Positions 1-7,074 of a stretch of DNA of 11,478 bases are shown piece by piece. Every line of letters starts with the position of its first letter. Within the stretch, counting starts at the first letter, position 1. The stretch covers positions 1 to 11,478 of the forward strand of contig JAGHSS010000331.1 of NCBI GenBank assembly GCA_018065745.1. The letters run 5' to 3'. The notes below the pieces were generated by a model, which searched no databases, was not told the origin of the DNA, and was given only the letters and a program-made list of their open reading frames with translations. Source of the DNA: Candidatus Neoflavobacterium equi (GTDB taxonomy: Bacteria; Bacteroidota; Bacteroidia; Flavobacteriales; Flavobacteriaceae). Position numbers and translations under genes: made by a program.

Positions 1-896
1 AATTTATCTTATGTAGCTTTTTTGGATTGACAGCAACTTTTGCTCAGGTTAAACCAAAACAAATCAAAGTTGCGAATCAAATATATGGCGACCTATACAA
101 ACAGGAAGCTCAAAAGCTAATCATAATAGTACCCACTTCTGGAACAGCAGACAGAAATGGAACTATTGAGGGGCATGAAACCAATATGTATAAAGATCTG
201 GCGCAAAATTTAGTGAGCCCAGATTACGACGTGTTTACTTATGACAAGCGCATGGCATTCTTGAGTAAGAACAAATCTTCTTTGGACAACATCAATTTTG
301 ATCACAACATTGTAGACCTTAAAGCTGTAATTAATTATTACAAAGGAAAATACCAAAAAATTGTATTGGTAGCTCATGGAGAAGGTTCCTTAGTCGCTAG
401 TGAAGCTGGTAAAGGAGCTGTTGAAGCTTTGGTTATTATCAATGGCTTGAGTATTCCCGTGGATCAAGTATTGCACAACCAGATTGCCAAAAAATATCCT
501 GAATTAAGTCAAGCCGTTAAAAATGCAATGGCACAATACAAACAAGGCAACAGAAAAACAGACAATCCCATATTAGATCGATTTTTCACAGAGGACAAAA
601 TGAATTACTTATTGGATTTATTAAAATATGATCCCATAAGTTCAATCAAGGCGATGAATGTTCCAGTTTTGGTTTTAGCTTCTACAGAAGTTCCTGAGTT
701 TTCGTATTACGACAGAATTGGATTTGAAAAAATTAGTGATCAAACGCCAATTTACCCACTTGAGGATATGGATTACAACTTAAAATTGATGGATCCAAAT
801 GATATTGTTAATTCTTTGGGCTTGAGAGTTAAAGCACCATTACATCCAAAAATATCCTCCTATATTCTAGATTTTCTAAATTCAAACGAAATTTAA
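1..896 (+). CDS. Exported alpha/beta-hydrolase-fold protein, 5'-truncated by the window, catalytic triad apparently lost
   Basis: The frame is open to the left edge (first full codon at 3-5), so the start lies outside. The first visible residues, FILCSFFGLTATFA followed by Gln, are a hydrophobic signal-peptide core ending in a likely signal peptidase I site (TFA|Q); a TTG at 27 is therefore not the real start. The mature part resembles secreted serine hydrolases of the COG1073 type: an SGTADRNG stretch matches the family's SGPTDRNG loop, YDKR follows the second core strand, and PLHP precedes the last helix. The nucleophile elbow reads AHGEGS where the family has GHSEGS, so Ser is Gly (codon 378-380). 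The acid position after VPVLVLAST is Val (690-692) instead of Asp, and the MNHVLK-like His position is Tyr (774-776). It is likely a non-catalytic, perhaps ligand-binding, periplasmic or secreted protein. The fold is fairly certain; loss of activity is inferred from hand alignment. Confidence 0.75.
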   Translation, partial: FILCSFFGLTATFAQVKPKQIKVANQIYGDLYKQEAQKLIIIVPTSGTADRNGTIEGHETNMYKDLAQNLVSPDYDVFTYDKRMAFLSKNKSSLDNINFDHNIVDLKAVINYYKGKYQKIVLVAHGEGSLVASEAGKGAVEALVIINGLSIPVDQVLHNQIAKKYPELSQAVKNAMAQYKQGNRKTDNPILDRFFTEDKMNYLLDLLKYDPISSIKAMNVPVLVLASTEVPEFSYYDRIGFEKISDQTPIYPLEDMDYNLKLMDPNDIVNSLGLRVKAPLHPKISSYILDFLNSNEI

Positions 897-913
897 TACT
901 GAAGCAATTCCAA

Positions 914-939
914 ACGTATTCCCCATATTAAGGGGACGT
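914..939 (+). repeat. Imperfect inverted repeat between the hydrolase-like gene and ssb
   Basis: ACGT (914-917) and CCCC (921-924) can pair with GGGG (932-935) and ACGT (936-939), leaving a 3-nt bulge and a 7-nt AT loop. It sits 18 nt after the upstream stop codon. No T tract follows, so it is not a clear intrinsic terminator; it could be a weak terminator, an mRNA 3'-end stabiliser or chance. Confidence 0.35.
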
Positions 940-1007
940 AATATTTGGATGTCGGTTTATTTTATTGGAGATTTTAAACTATTTTTGTCCTCCAAAAATA
1001 AAAAAAG

Positions 1008-1346
1008 ATGAATGATTTAACGTTGATAGGAAATATTGGTGCAGATGCAGAAATCCACAAATTTGATGAAGGACGCTTCGCGATAAGATTTCCATTAGCT
1101 ATTACAGAGAATTGGAGAGATGCACAAGGACAAAAACAATCAAAAACAGAATGGTTTAGATGTGTGCGTTATACTAAATCTGATGCAATTGCAAATTACA
1201 TCAAAAAAGGAATGAAATTATGTGTTAAAGGGAAGGCTTCTGCTGAGGCTTACATCAATAAAGAAAACCAAGCGGTAGCTACTGCGGTATGTTTGGTGTC
1301 AGAAATACACTTTATTGAAACCATTAAACCAAATAATGAAGGTTAA
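1008..1346 (+). CDS. ssb: Short single-stranded DNA-binding protein (SSB, OB fold), accessory type
   Basis: A 112-residue single OB-fold SSB that would bind ssDNA as an oligomer during replication, repair or recombination. The family pattern is clear: LTLIGNIGADAEI at the N-terminus, the FPLAITENW strand with Trp36, the TEWFRCVRY strand (residues 47-55) with Trp49 and Phe50, then YIKKGMKLCVKGKA (64-77). The protein ends soon after the OB fold with KPNNEG. It has no glycine/proline-rich linker and no acidic DDLPF-like tip, the part that recruits partner proteins in housekeeping SSBs. A second, full-length SSB elsewhere in the genome is therefore expected. The start is an ATG preceded by an A-rich stretch without Shine-Dalgarno. 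Its neighbours are unrelated and it appears to be transcribed alone, ending at the hairpin at 1433-1468. Confidence 0.88.
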   Translation: MNDLTLIGNIGADAEIHKFDEGRFAIRFPLAITENWRDAQGQKQSKTEWFRCVRYTKSDAIANYIKKGMKLCVKGKASAEAYINKENQAVATAVCLVSEIHFIETIKPNNEG

Positions 1347-1432
1347 AAGAAGTATTACAAGAGATAATAAAATATTTTAATTTAAAAAATACATTTTATT
1401 CATCATTGTAACACAACTTAAGAAAATATCAT

Positions 1433-1468
1433 AAAAAGCCTGTGAGTGTCATATTTTACAGGCTTTTT
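1433..1468 (+). terminator. Intrinsic terminator downstream of ssb
   Basis: AAAAAGCCTGT (1433-1443) is exactly complementary to ACAGGCTTTTT (1458-1468), giving an 11-bp stem with a 14-nt loop and a T-run in the right arm. The left arm's A-run would allow some function in the opposite direction. It lies 86 nt after the ssb stop codon. Confidence 0.85.
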
Positions 1469-1469
1469 A

Positions 1470-1500
1470 TTTGGAATAAACGCAAAATTACCTAGATTTG
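1470..1500 (+). promoter_or_regulatory. Bacteroidota-type promoter for tRNA-Arg
   Basis: TTTG at 1470-1473 and TAGATTTG at 1493-1500 are separated by 19 nt. They match the Bacteroidota housekeeping-sigma consensus (TTTG at about -33, TAnnTTTG at about -7). The start site would fall near 1505-1508, about 40 nt upstream of the mature tRNA 5' end, and directly after the ssb terminator. The assignment is by consensus match only. Confidence 0.6.
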
Positions 1501-1544
1501 CAGTGTTGAAATTCTAAACACAATACAGGATTTAATATACAACA

Positions 1545-1618
1545 GGTCCGATAGCTCAGCTGGATAGAGCAACTGCCTTCTAAGCAGTAGGTCTCAGGTT
1601 CGAACCCTGATCGGATCA
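1545..1618 (+). tRNA. tRNA-Arg (anticodon TCT)
   Basis: A complete 74-nt cloverleaf. The acceptor stem GGTCCGA pairs with TCGGATC (one G-T wobble). The D-arm is GCTC/GAGC, the anticodon stem ACTGC/GCAGT with loop CTTCTAA and anticodon TCT at 1579-1581, the variable loop AGGTC, and the T-arm TCAGG/CCTGA with loop TTCGAAC. The discriminator is A1618. The 3' CCA is not encoded (CT follows) and must be added after transcription. It reads AGA (and AGG by wobble) arginine codons, AGA being common in AT-rich genomes. It has its own promoter and terminator, so it is a single-gene unit. Confidence 0.97.
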
Positions 1619-1621
1619 CTT

Positions 1622-1651
1622 AAACCCCTTGACTTTTCAAGGGGTTTTTTT
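1622..1651 (+). terminator. Intrinsic terminator of the tRNA-Arg unit
   Basis: AAACCCCTTGA (1622-1632) pairs perfectly with TCAAGGGGTTT (1637-1647) around a 4-nt loop and runs into a seven-T tract (1645-1651). It begins 4 nt after the tRNA and ends 32 nt before the next start codon. Confidence 0.92.
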
Positions 1652-1683
1652 ATTTCTATTATTTTTGAAATACCAACTACAAT

Positions 1684-2595
1684 ATGGAAAATTTCTTTAT
1701 TATCTTGATCTGCATCATTTCTGGGTTATTGTTTAAAAAATACAATCTCGTTCCCAAAGATGCGCACAAGGGGATCAATACGTGGATTTTATATATTGCA
1801 CTTCCGGCGGTTTCATTTAAGTACATCCCCCACATCTCCTGGTCGTGGTCCATGCTATTTCCTGCACTTTCAGCATTTATTGTTTTTATTGGAGCCTATG
1901 TATTTGTCAGCATCTATTGCAAGTACAAAAATTACAGCTCAAGAACAAAAAGCTCCCTTCTCATAGCGAATGCATTCAGCAATACCTCTTTTATTGGTTT
2001 TCCATTGATCATGGCCTATTATGACGCCAAAGATCTCAGCATTGCCATTATCTGTGATCAGGTCATGTTTGTTTTACTTTCCAGTTTGGGGATCATCATC
2101 GCGATGAAGGGAAATCCCAAAGAGACTTCAGAAATCAGTCCTAAAATCATATTCAAAAAATTAGTTTCCTTCCCTCCTTTTATTGGCTGTCTATGTGCAC
2201 TTGTTTTGTCTCAATTTTTTGATTTAAATTTTGCTACCCCATTTTTTGATAAGCTGGCGGCGACAGTAGGTCCGTTAGCCCTTTTTTCTGTCGGTTTGCA
2301 ATTGACATTCAAAGGATGGCAAAAAACCATCAATCAAATATCATTCACCCTATGCTACAAATTACTCATTGGACCAGCCTTGGTTCTTTGTTGTGCAATA
2401 CTGTGTAATATCTCCGGTAGCATTGGAAAAATCAGTGTCTTTGAAGCAGCGATGCCAACCCTGGTTACAGGAAGCCTGATTGCAGAACAATACAATCTTA
2501 ATGTGAAATTAGTCAACCTTATAATTGGTGTAGGTATTCTGTTTAGTTTCATCAGCACTGCAATTTGGTATTTTGTTTTGGCACAAGTATTCTAA
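1684..2595 (+). CDS. AEC (auxin efflux carrier) family membrane transporter
   Basis: A 303-residue, very hydrophobic protein with about ten predicted membrane spans (roughly residues 3-17, 33-48, 57-79, 92-112, 118-141, 160-178, 191-208, 219-241, 251-268 and 275-300). Family marks are NAFSNTSFIGFPLI (96-109), the conserved Asn/Gly/Pro stretch of the first repeat, GPLALFSVGLQL (196-207), and FEAAMPT followed by IAEQYN (253-271) in the second repeat. Bacterial AEC proteins move small carboxylates such as malate or malonate across the inner membrane, but the substrate cannot be read from sequence. It starts at the first in-frame ATG, with no Shine-Dalgarno. Its codons look somewhat richer in G/C (for example CTCGTTCCC, GCGGCGACA) than those of the beta-oxidation genes, which could mean separate ancestry. 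It is convergent with the next operon. Confidence 0.88.
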   Translation: MENFFIILICIISGLLFKKYNLVPKDAHKGINTWILYIALPAVSFKYIPHISWSWSMLFPALSAFIVFIGAYVFVSIYCKYKNYSSRTKSSLLIANAFSNTSFIGFPLIMAYYDAKDLSIAIICDQVMFVLLSSLGIIIAMKGNPKETSEISPKIIFKKLVSFPPFIGCLCALVLSQFFDLNFATPFFDKLAATVGPLALFSVGLQLTFKGWQKTINQISFTLCYKLLIGPALVLCCAILCNISGSIGKISVFEAAMPTLVTGSLIAEQYNLNVKLVNLIIGVGILFSFISTAIWYFVLAQVF

Positions 2596-2617
2596 TTTAA
2601 AATGACCATTTTTAATT
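2594..2617. terminator. Possible weak bidirectional terminator between convergent genes
   Basis: AATT-T-AAAAT (2594-2603) can pair with ATTTT-T-AATT (2608-2617) around the 4-nt loop GACC with one T-T mismatch. It is flanked by A and T runs on both sides, as expected where the AEC gene and the beta-oxidation operon converge. The stem is A/T only, so the call is weak. No better terminator is visible in the 53-nt gap. Confidence 0.25.
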
Positions 2618-2648
2618 GGGGGTGGTGTTGCAGCCTTACTAAGGTGTT

Positions 2649-3677
2649 TTAAAACGTCCTGATGCCAAGCTTCCAGGATTTTGGAAGTCCGGTTTCTGAA
2701 TCAAGAACAAAACTATTACGAGACTTAAAATAAGGATCTTTCAAAAGGTCTTCTGGTTTTAAAACCGCAGACACACAAATATTTTCCTCTTCCAATAGTG
2801 TTAACCAATAAGTCAAATCTTCTGTTCTAAATGTATTTTTTAGTTCTTCATAGATAAATTTATTCAGATAAAGCTGTGGGATGTCAAGACCAATCCACTT
2901 TTCTTTTTCCATCAATTGACAGAATTTATTCCAAAATTTCATTTCTAAACCTGCAAAGGCAATATAACCACCATCTTTACATTGATAAACAGCATAATTT
3001 GGCAATTGGAATGTGAAGAAACTGGTACTTTCATGCCAATCATTGATGTTTTTAAGTAAGGTTAGTGGCAAACAAGACTCCACAATGGAAACATCAAAAT
3101 TACCTCCAATATCTTTGCGGTACCTCTGAATGAGTCCAAGTAAAACACTGTTGATTATTTGCTCTGTTCCACCATAAATATCGGCAAATTGAATATTAGG
3201 AATTTCATATCCCGCAACTTCAGCTTGTTCTTGTAATAATCCGGCATGCGCTATGAAATTAAGGTCGTGGCCTGGCTTTTGAGCATACGCTCCATCTCTT
3301 CCATAACTACTGGCGGCTACATAAATCAGATTTGGATTGAGAGACTTAAGCATTTCAGTTGAAAGTCCGTAAAAGTCCATCACTCCAGGTCTGAAATTTT
3401 CAACCAGCACATCCATGGATTTGATTAAGGTTTTTAGCTTGTCTAGCCCCGCCAAGGTGTCATAGGCGATTTCTATGATGTGTTTGTCACTGTTTAACAA
3501 CTGATAATAGGCTGATTTTCCACGAACAATAGGTGGCAATAATTGAGTCAAATCCAATTTATCAGGATGTTCCACCCTGTAAATTACAGCCCCCATTTTT
3601 TGCAGTTGTTGTGTTGCCAAGGGGCCTGGCAATAATTTTGTAAGATCTAATATTTTAATTCCATTCAAAATTTTCAT
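2649..3677 (-). CDS. CaiB/BaiF CoA-transferase family protein, probable alpha-methylacyl-CoA racemase
   Basis: 342 residues, last gene of the operon. The fold is shown by GIKILDLTKLLPGPLATQQL near the N-terminus and the CoA-binding hallmark VENFRPGV (92-99). Within the family it carries the residues of alpha-methylacyl-CoA racemase: GHDLNF with His137-Asp138 (racemase pattern GHDINY), Asp166 in FADIYGG (equivalent of the catalytic Asp in GDFGGG), and Glu245 in AGLEMKFW (equivalent of the third catalytic Glu). Racemases interconvert (2R)- and (2S)-2-methylacyl-CoAs so that the S form can enter beta-oxidation, which suits this operon. A true CoA transferase remains possible, because the families share their fold and the Asp. 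It is slightly shorter than typical racemases (about 360-380). Its ATG overlaps the fadB stop by 4 nt, so translation is probably coupled. Family call is firm; racemase activity moderately so. Confidence 0.85.
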   Translation of the reverse strand: MKILNGIKILDLTKLLPGPLATQQLQKMGAVIYRVEHPDKLDLTQLLPPIVRGKSAYYQLLNSDKHIIEIAYDTLAGLDKLKTLIKSMDVLVENFRPGVMDFYGLSTEMLKSLNPNLIYVAASSYGRDGAYAQKPGHDLNFIAHAGLLQEQAEVAGYEIPNIQFADIYGGTEQIINSVLLGLIQRYRKDIGGNFDVSIVESCLPLTLLKNINDWHESTSFFTFQLPNYAVYQCKDGGYIAFAGLEMKFWNKFCQLMEKEKWIGLDIPQLYLNKFIYEELKNTFRTEDLTYWLTLLEEENICVSAVLKPEDLLKDPYFKSRNSFVLDSETGLPKSWKLGIRTF

Positions 3678-5836
3678 GTCAACCCATTTTGTGTTTTTCT
3701 ACCCCACATTTCTTTACTGCCATCATAAAATTGAAAAGCGTTTTGACTCATAGATTTTAAATGTGAACTAACCTCCCATTGCGCCCCATGTTTCAAGAAA
3801 CCCTCGCAAGTAGAAACAAATGCTTTTAATCCAATTGCATCTATATATCTAAATACACCTCCACTGTGAATGGGAAAGCCAAATCCCAATATGGAGGCCA
3901 AATCAGCAGTTCTAGTATCGGTTACAATTCCCTCAACCAAACATCTGTAACTATCTAAAGCGACAACATAATTCAAACGTTTTACTATGTCTTCATCACT
4001 TGTATCATTCGTTCCAATAGACTTAAGCCAGAGCGATTTACCATTTGGAGTATAAGTATAAAATCCTTTACCCGTTTTTTTGCCAATTCTTCCTTGCTTC
4101 ATTAGTTCAGTTAGAAAAGTTTTGTATTTATTTTCAGAAATGCTAACTTTTTTTTGGTTGTTTAACACATCCAAAACTAATTTCAATGACACTTCGTCCA
4201 ATACCGCAAAAGGACCTATGGGCCATCCTGAATTTAGTGCTACATTTTCTATTCTTTTGGGATCAATACCTTCCAAATATAATAGTACAGCTTCTTGTGT
4301 GTATTTCCCAAAAACTCTAGAAGTGAAAAAACCAGGACTGTCTTGAACTACGATTGGAATTTTTCCCATTTTATGTGCAAATTGACATGCAAAACTCAAT
4401 GTTTTAGTGCTTGTCTCTGACCCTTTAACAATTTCCAAAAGGGTCATTTTATCCACTGGTGAAAAAAAGTGCATTCCCAAAACATTTTCTTTATTTTCAA
4501 CATATTTAAAAATATCGTTAATAGGAATACTTGAAGTGTTTGATGCAAGGATGACCTGTGCATTTAAATGGGGGGTTATCTTATCCAAAATGTCTTTCTT
4601 CAATTTTAAATCTTCAGGTACTGCTTCAATAACTAAGTCAACCTCTTCCAATGCATTCAAATCGTTTAGTGGTTGTATTAATTTTTGGACTTTAACAATT
4701 TGTTCATTGCTCCCACCTTTGTTGAACAAGATTTTCTGTATTTTGTTTTTGGACACTTTTAAGGAGTTTAAAGTTGCTTCTTCACTTTGATCTGAAAGCA
4801 GAACTTTAAACCCAGATAGCGCAGCATTTGCTGCTATTCCTGTACCCATCATACCACCGCCAATAACTCCCAACATTTCAAGCGCATTACAACCCAATTT
4901 AGGATCTAGATATTTGTTTTTTTTGGCTTCTTGGACTCCAAAAAACAAGGTATTGATCATGTTTTGGGCTACGTCTGACTGCAAGGTTTTAACTAAATAT
5001 CTAGCTTCAACCTCCAAAGCCTTTTCAACGGGTAGCCCCAAGCCATCGTGTAGTGTTTTCAAGTAATAATTGATTCCAGGAAATTTCCCCTTTGTTTTGT
5101 TTTTAATCCATTGTACTGCAATTGCAAATTCTTGTGCTCCATTAACACTCCTCAAATTCCCTCCGGGTATTGGGTTGTGATCTCCCCATCTGTGTAGTGC
5201 AGGTTTTCCCGCTACAATCCATTTTTCTGCTAGGATCCAAGCCGCTATATCTGTTTCACATAGGGCATCTACTAATCCAAATTCTGCAGCTTTTTTTGGG
5301 GGATATAAACTCCCATTAACTACAAATTTTATGGCTTTAGATATTCCCCACATGCGCGCTGTCTTTATCGCTCCCCCTGCACCGGGGAACAAGCCCAATT
5401 TCGTTTCCGGCAAACCAATTCTGTAATTGCCCTCAACAGCAATCCTGTAATGGGTGTTCAGTGCAAATTCATATCCACCTCCAATGCAATTTCCTTCAAT
5501 GATGCTAATAATCGGTTTTTTATAGTGGTCTAAAAGTGCAAATTGCCGGTGCATTTCTAAAATCCCGCTTAAAAATTTTTGTGGATCCAATTGCTCTCTT
5601 AAAAACTCATGTATATCTGCACCAGCAATAAAATCAGATCTCTTTGATGTAATAATAATTCCTTTCACTACTTCTAATGACAGCAGGTCGTGTAGCACTT
5701 TAAAATAGAGTTTCATGAATTCAAAAATCAACAAATTTGTTTTTTGATTCTTCATGTCTAGGGATAGGGATACAATGCCATTTTCTTTATAAGAACATGT
5801 GAAATATGCGTTCTCTTGATTTAAATCTATTTTCAT
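3674..5836 (-). CDS. fadB: Fatty-acid oxidation complex alpha subunit: enoyl-CoA hydratase / 3-hydroxyacyl-CoA dehydrogenase
   Basis: A 720-residue two-enzyme fusion of the FadB/FadJ type, catalysing hydration of trans-2-enoyl-CoA and NAD-dependent oxidation of the L-3-hydroxyacyl-CoA. The hydratase (about 1-300) has the oxyanion segment FIAGADI (69-75), Glu123 in GGGYE and Glu144 in GLPETKLG, matching the two catalytic glutamates. The dehydrogenase has the NAD-binding GGGMMG (326-331), Glu404 in VIEAVPED, His456 in GMHFFSP (catalytic His-Glu pair), the DSPGFFTSR signature (499-507) and a C-terminal helical domain with GKKTGKGFY (585-593). All key residues are present. The ATG at 5836 was chosen: an in-frame ATG at 5896 would place 20 non-homologous residues inside the thiolase gene. 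It follows the thiolase stop by 11 nt, the usual beta-alpha pairing of the trifunctional complex. Confidence 0.95.
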   Translation of the reverse strand: MKIDLNQENAYFTCSYKENGIVSLSLDMKNQKTNLLIFEFMKLYFKVLHDLLSLEVVKGIIITSKRSDFIAGADIHEFLREQLDPQKFLSGILEMHRQFALLDHYKKPIISIIEGNCIGGGYEFALNTHYRIAVEGNYRIGLPETKLGLFPGAGGAIKTARMWGISKAIKFVVNGSLYPPKKAAEFGLVDALCETDIAAWILAEKWIVAGKPALHRWGDHNPIPGGNLRSVNGAQEFAIAVQWIKNKTKGKFPGINYYLKTLHDGLGLPVEKALEVEARYLVKTLQSDVAQNMINTLFFGVQEAKKNKYLDPKLGCNALEMLGVIGGGMMGTGIAANAALSGFKVLLSDQSEEATLNSLKVSKNKIQKILFNKGGSNEQIVKVQKLIQPLNDLNALEEVDLVIEAVPEDLKLKKDILDKITPHLNAQVILASNTSSIPINDIFKYVENKENVLGMHFFSPVDKMTLLEIVKGSETSTKTLSFACQFAHKMGKIPIVVQDSPGFFTSRVFGKYTQEAVLLYLEGIDPKRIENVALNSGWPIGPFAVLDEVSLKLVLDVLNNQKKVSISENKYKTFLTELMKQGRIGKKTGKGFYTYTPNGKSLWLKSIGTNDTSDEDIVKRLNYVVALDSYRCLVEGIVTDTRTADLASILGFGFPIHSGGVFRYIDAIGLKAFVSTCEGFLKHGAQWEVSSHLKSMSQNAFQFYDGSKEMWGRKTQNGLT

Positions 5837-5847
5837 AACAAATGTGT

Positions 5848-7050
5848 TTATAAACGTTCTACAATGGTAGCAATTCCCATGCCTCCTCCCATGCAAAGTG
5901 TTACAAGTCCTATGTTTTTATCGCTGTGATGCAATGCATCAATTAGCGTACTAAACAACACGCTGCCAGTAGCTCCTAAAGGATGTCCAAGTGCAATGCT
6001 GCCACCATAAACATTAACTTTGCTGATAGGTACATTCAGTTGCTCCATAAAGTAAAGTGGTACTACTGCAAATGCTTCATTGACTTCAAACAAATCAATA
6101 TCAGAAATTTTCATTTTGGCCTGCTTTAACACTTTAATAGTTGCAGGCACCACACCTGTAAGCATTAGTGTGGGATCACTGCCCACTAAAGCCATTGCTT
6201 TTATTTTCGCTTTGGGTTTGATATTTTGTATTTTTCCCAATTTTGCATTGCCCAAAAGTGTAACTGATGCACCGTCAGCTAAAGCGGAGGAATTCCCAGC
6301 GTGATGTAAGTGATTCACTTCATTCAATTCACTGTATTTAGCAAAAGCAGTACTGTCAAAACCCATTTTTTTACCGTGTAGTTCAAAAGATGGCGGCAAA
6401 TTTTTGAGGTCTTCAATCGTAGTATTTCGCACAATTTCATCTGTTTCTAATACGTTGAATCCATTGACATCTTTTATGGGAATTCTTGAAATACGGCTGT
6501 CTTTTGATTCTCTAGCTTTTAATGCACGTTCATGAGATAAGACCGCATATTGGTCCAAATCATGTCTCAATACATTGTATTTTGTTGCAATTACGTCAGC
6601 TGCCACCCCTTGGGGCAATAGAAAACCGTCTAATGTTAATTTTGGATCTAACAAATATGCGCCACCATCACTGGACATGGGGACCCGTGACATACTTTCA
6701 ACGCCTCCTGCCAAAACCATATTTTTATATCCTGATTTTACATAAGCCACCCCTTGATTAATCGCTTCAAGTCCAGAACCACAAAATCTGTTTAGGGTAA
6801 CACCGCCACATTGAGATCCAATCAGGCTGATATCAATACATGCTTTTGCAATATTGCTTCCTTGATCTCCAATTTGTGTTACACATCCAAATATTAAATC
6901 GTCTATATAATTGGTCTTCAGGTTATTTTTTACCACCATTTGGTTGATGACCTGACGTCCCAATTCAACGGGAGGAGTTCCCATTAGACTTCCCTCATTT
7001 GTCCCTTTTCCCCTCACGGTTCTCAGGGAATCATATACAAATACATTCAT
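5848..7050 (-). CDS. fadA: Acetyl-CoA C-acyltransferase (3-ketoacyl-CoA thiolase)
   Basis: A 400-residue type I thiolase that cleaves 3-ketoacyl-CoA with CoA to give acetyl-CoA (or propionyl-CoA from a 2-methyl substrate) and a shortened acyl-CoA. The nucleophilic Cys90 lies in LNRFCGSG, the NEAF motif is at 324-327, His356 is in GGSIALGHPLGATG, and Cys386, the catalytic base, is in CMGGGMG. The N-terminal YDSLRTVRGKGTNEGSL segment is typical of FadA/FadI-like enzymes. The length is normal. It lies 24 nt after acyl-CoA dehydrogenase 2 and 11 nt before fadB, with which it probably forms the beta subunit of the oxidation complex. Other thiolase subclasses (biosynthetic acetoacetyl-CoA, SCPx-like) are less likely given the partner gene. 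No Shine-Dalgarno precedes the ATG. Confidence 0.95.
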   Translation of the reverse strand: MNVFVYDSLRTVRGKGTNEGSLMGTPPVELGRQVINQMVVKNNLKTNYIDDLIFGCVTQIGDQGSNIAKACIDISLIGSQCGGVTLNRFCGSGLEAINQGVAYVKSGYKNMVLAGGVESMSRVPMSSDGGAYLLDPKLTLDGFLLPQGVAADVIATKYNVLRHDLDQYAVLSHERALKARESKDSRISRIPIKDVNGFNVLETDEIVRNTTIEDLKNLPPSFELHGKKMGFDSTAFAKYSELNEVNHLHHAGNSSALADGASVTLLGNAKLGKIQNIKPKAKIKAMALVGSDPTLMLTGVVPATIKVLKQAKMKISDIDLFEVNEAFAVVPLYFMEQLNVPISKVNVYGGSIALGHPLGATGSVLFSTLIDALHHSDKNIGLVTLCMGGGMGIATIVERL

Positions 7051-7074
7051 CTGATTTTAAATTTATAGTCTTGT

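Noticed and set aside
27-29. TTG as the start of the hydrolase-like gene
   Set aside because: The frame stays open to the window edge and the residues before it form the hydrophobic core of a signal peptide, so the true start is further upstream.
1760-1966. 68-codon frame inside the AEC transporter gene
   Set aside because: An out-of-frame shadow of a clearly conserved membrane protein.
4080-4790. Plus-strand open frames of 88 and 127 codons opposite fadB
   Set aside because: They overlap conserved FadB dehydrogenase coding sequence, show no recognisable protein motif and have the composition expected of antisense shadows.
5837-5896. N-terminal extension of fadB by 20 residues from an upstream in-frame ATG
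   Set aside because: It lies wholly inside the thiolase's conserved C-terminal coding region, is rich in His/Cys/Arg unlike FadB N-termini, and the ATG at 5836 gives a normal FadB start 11 nt after the fadA stop.
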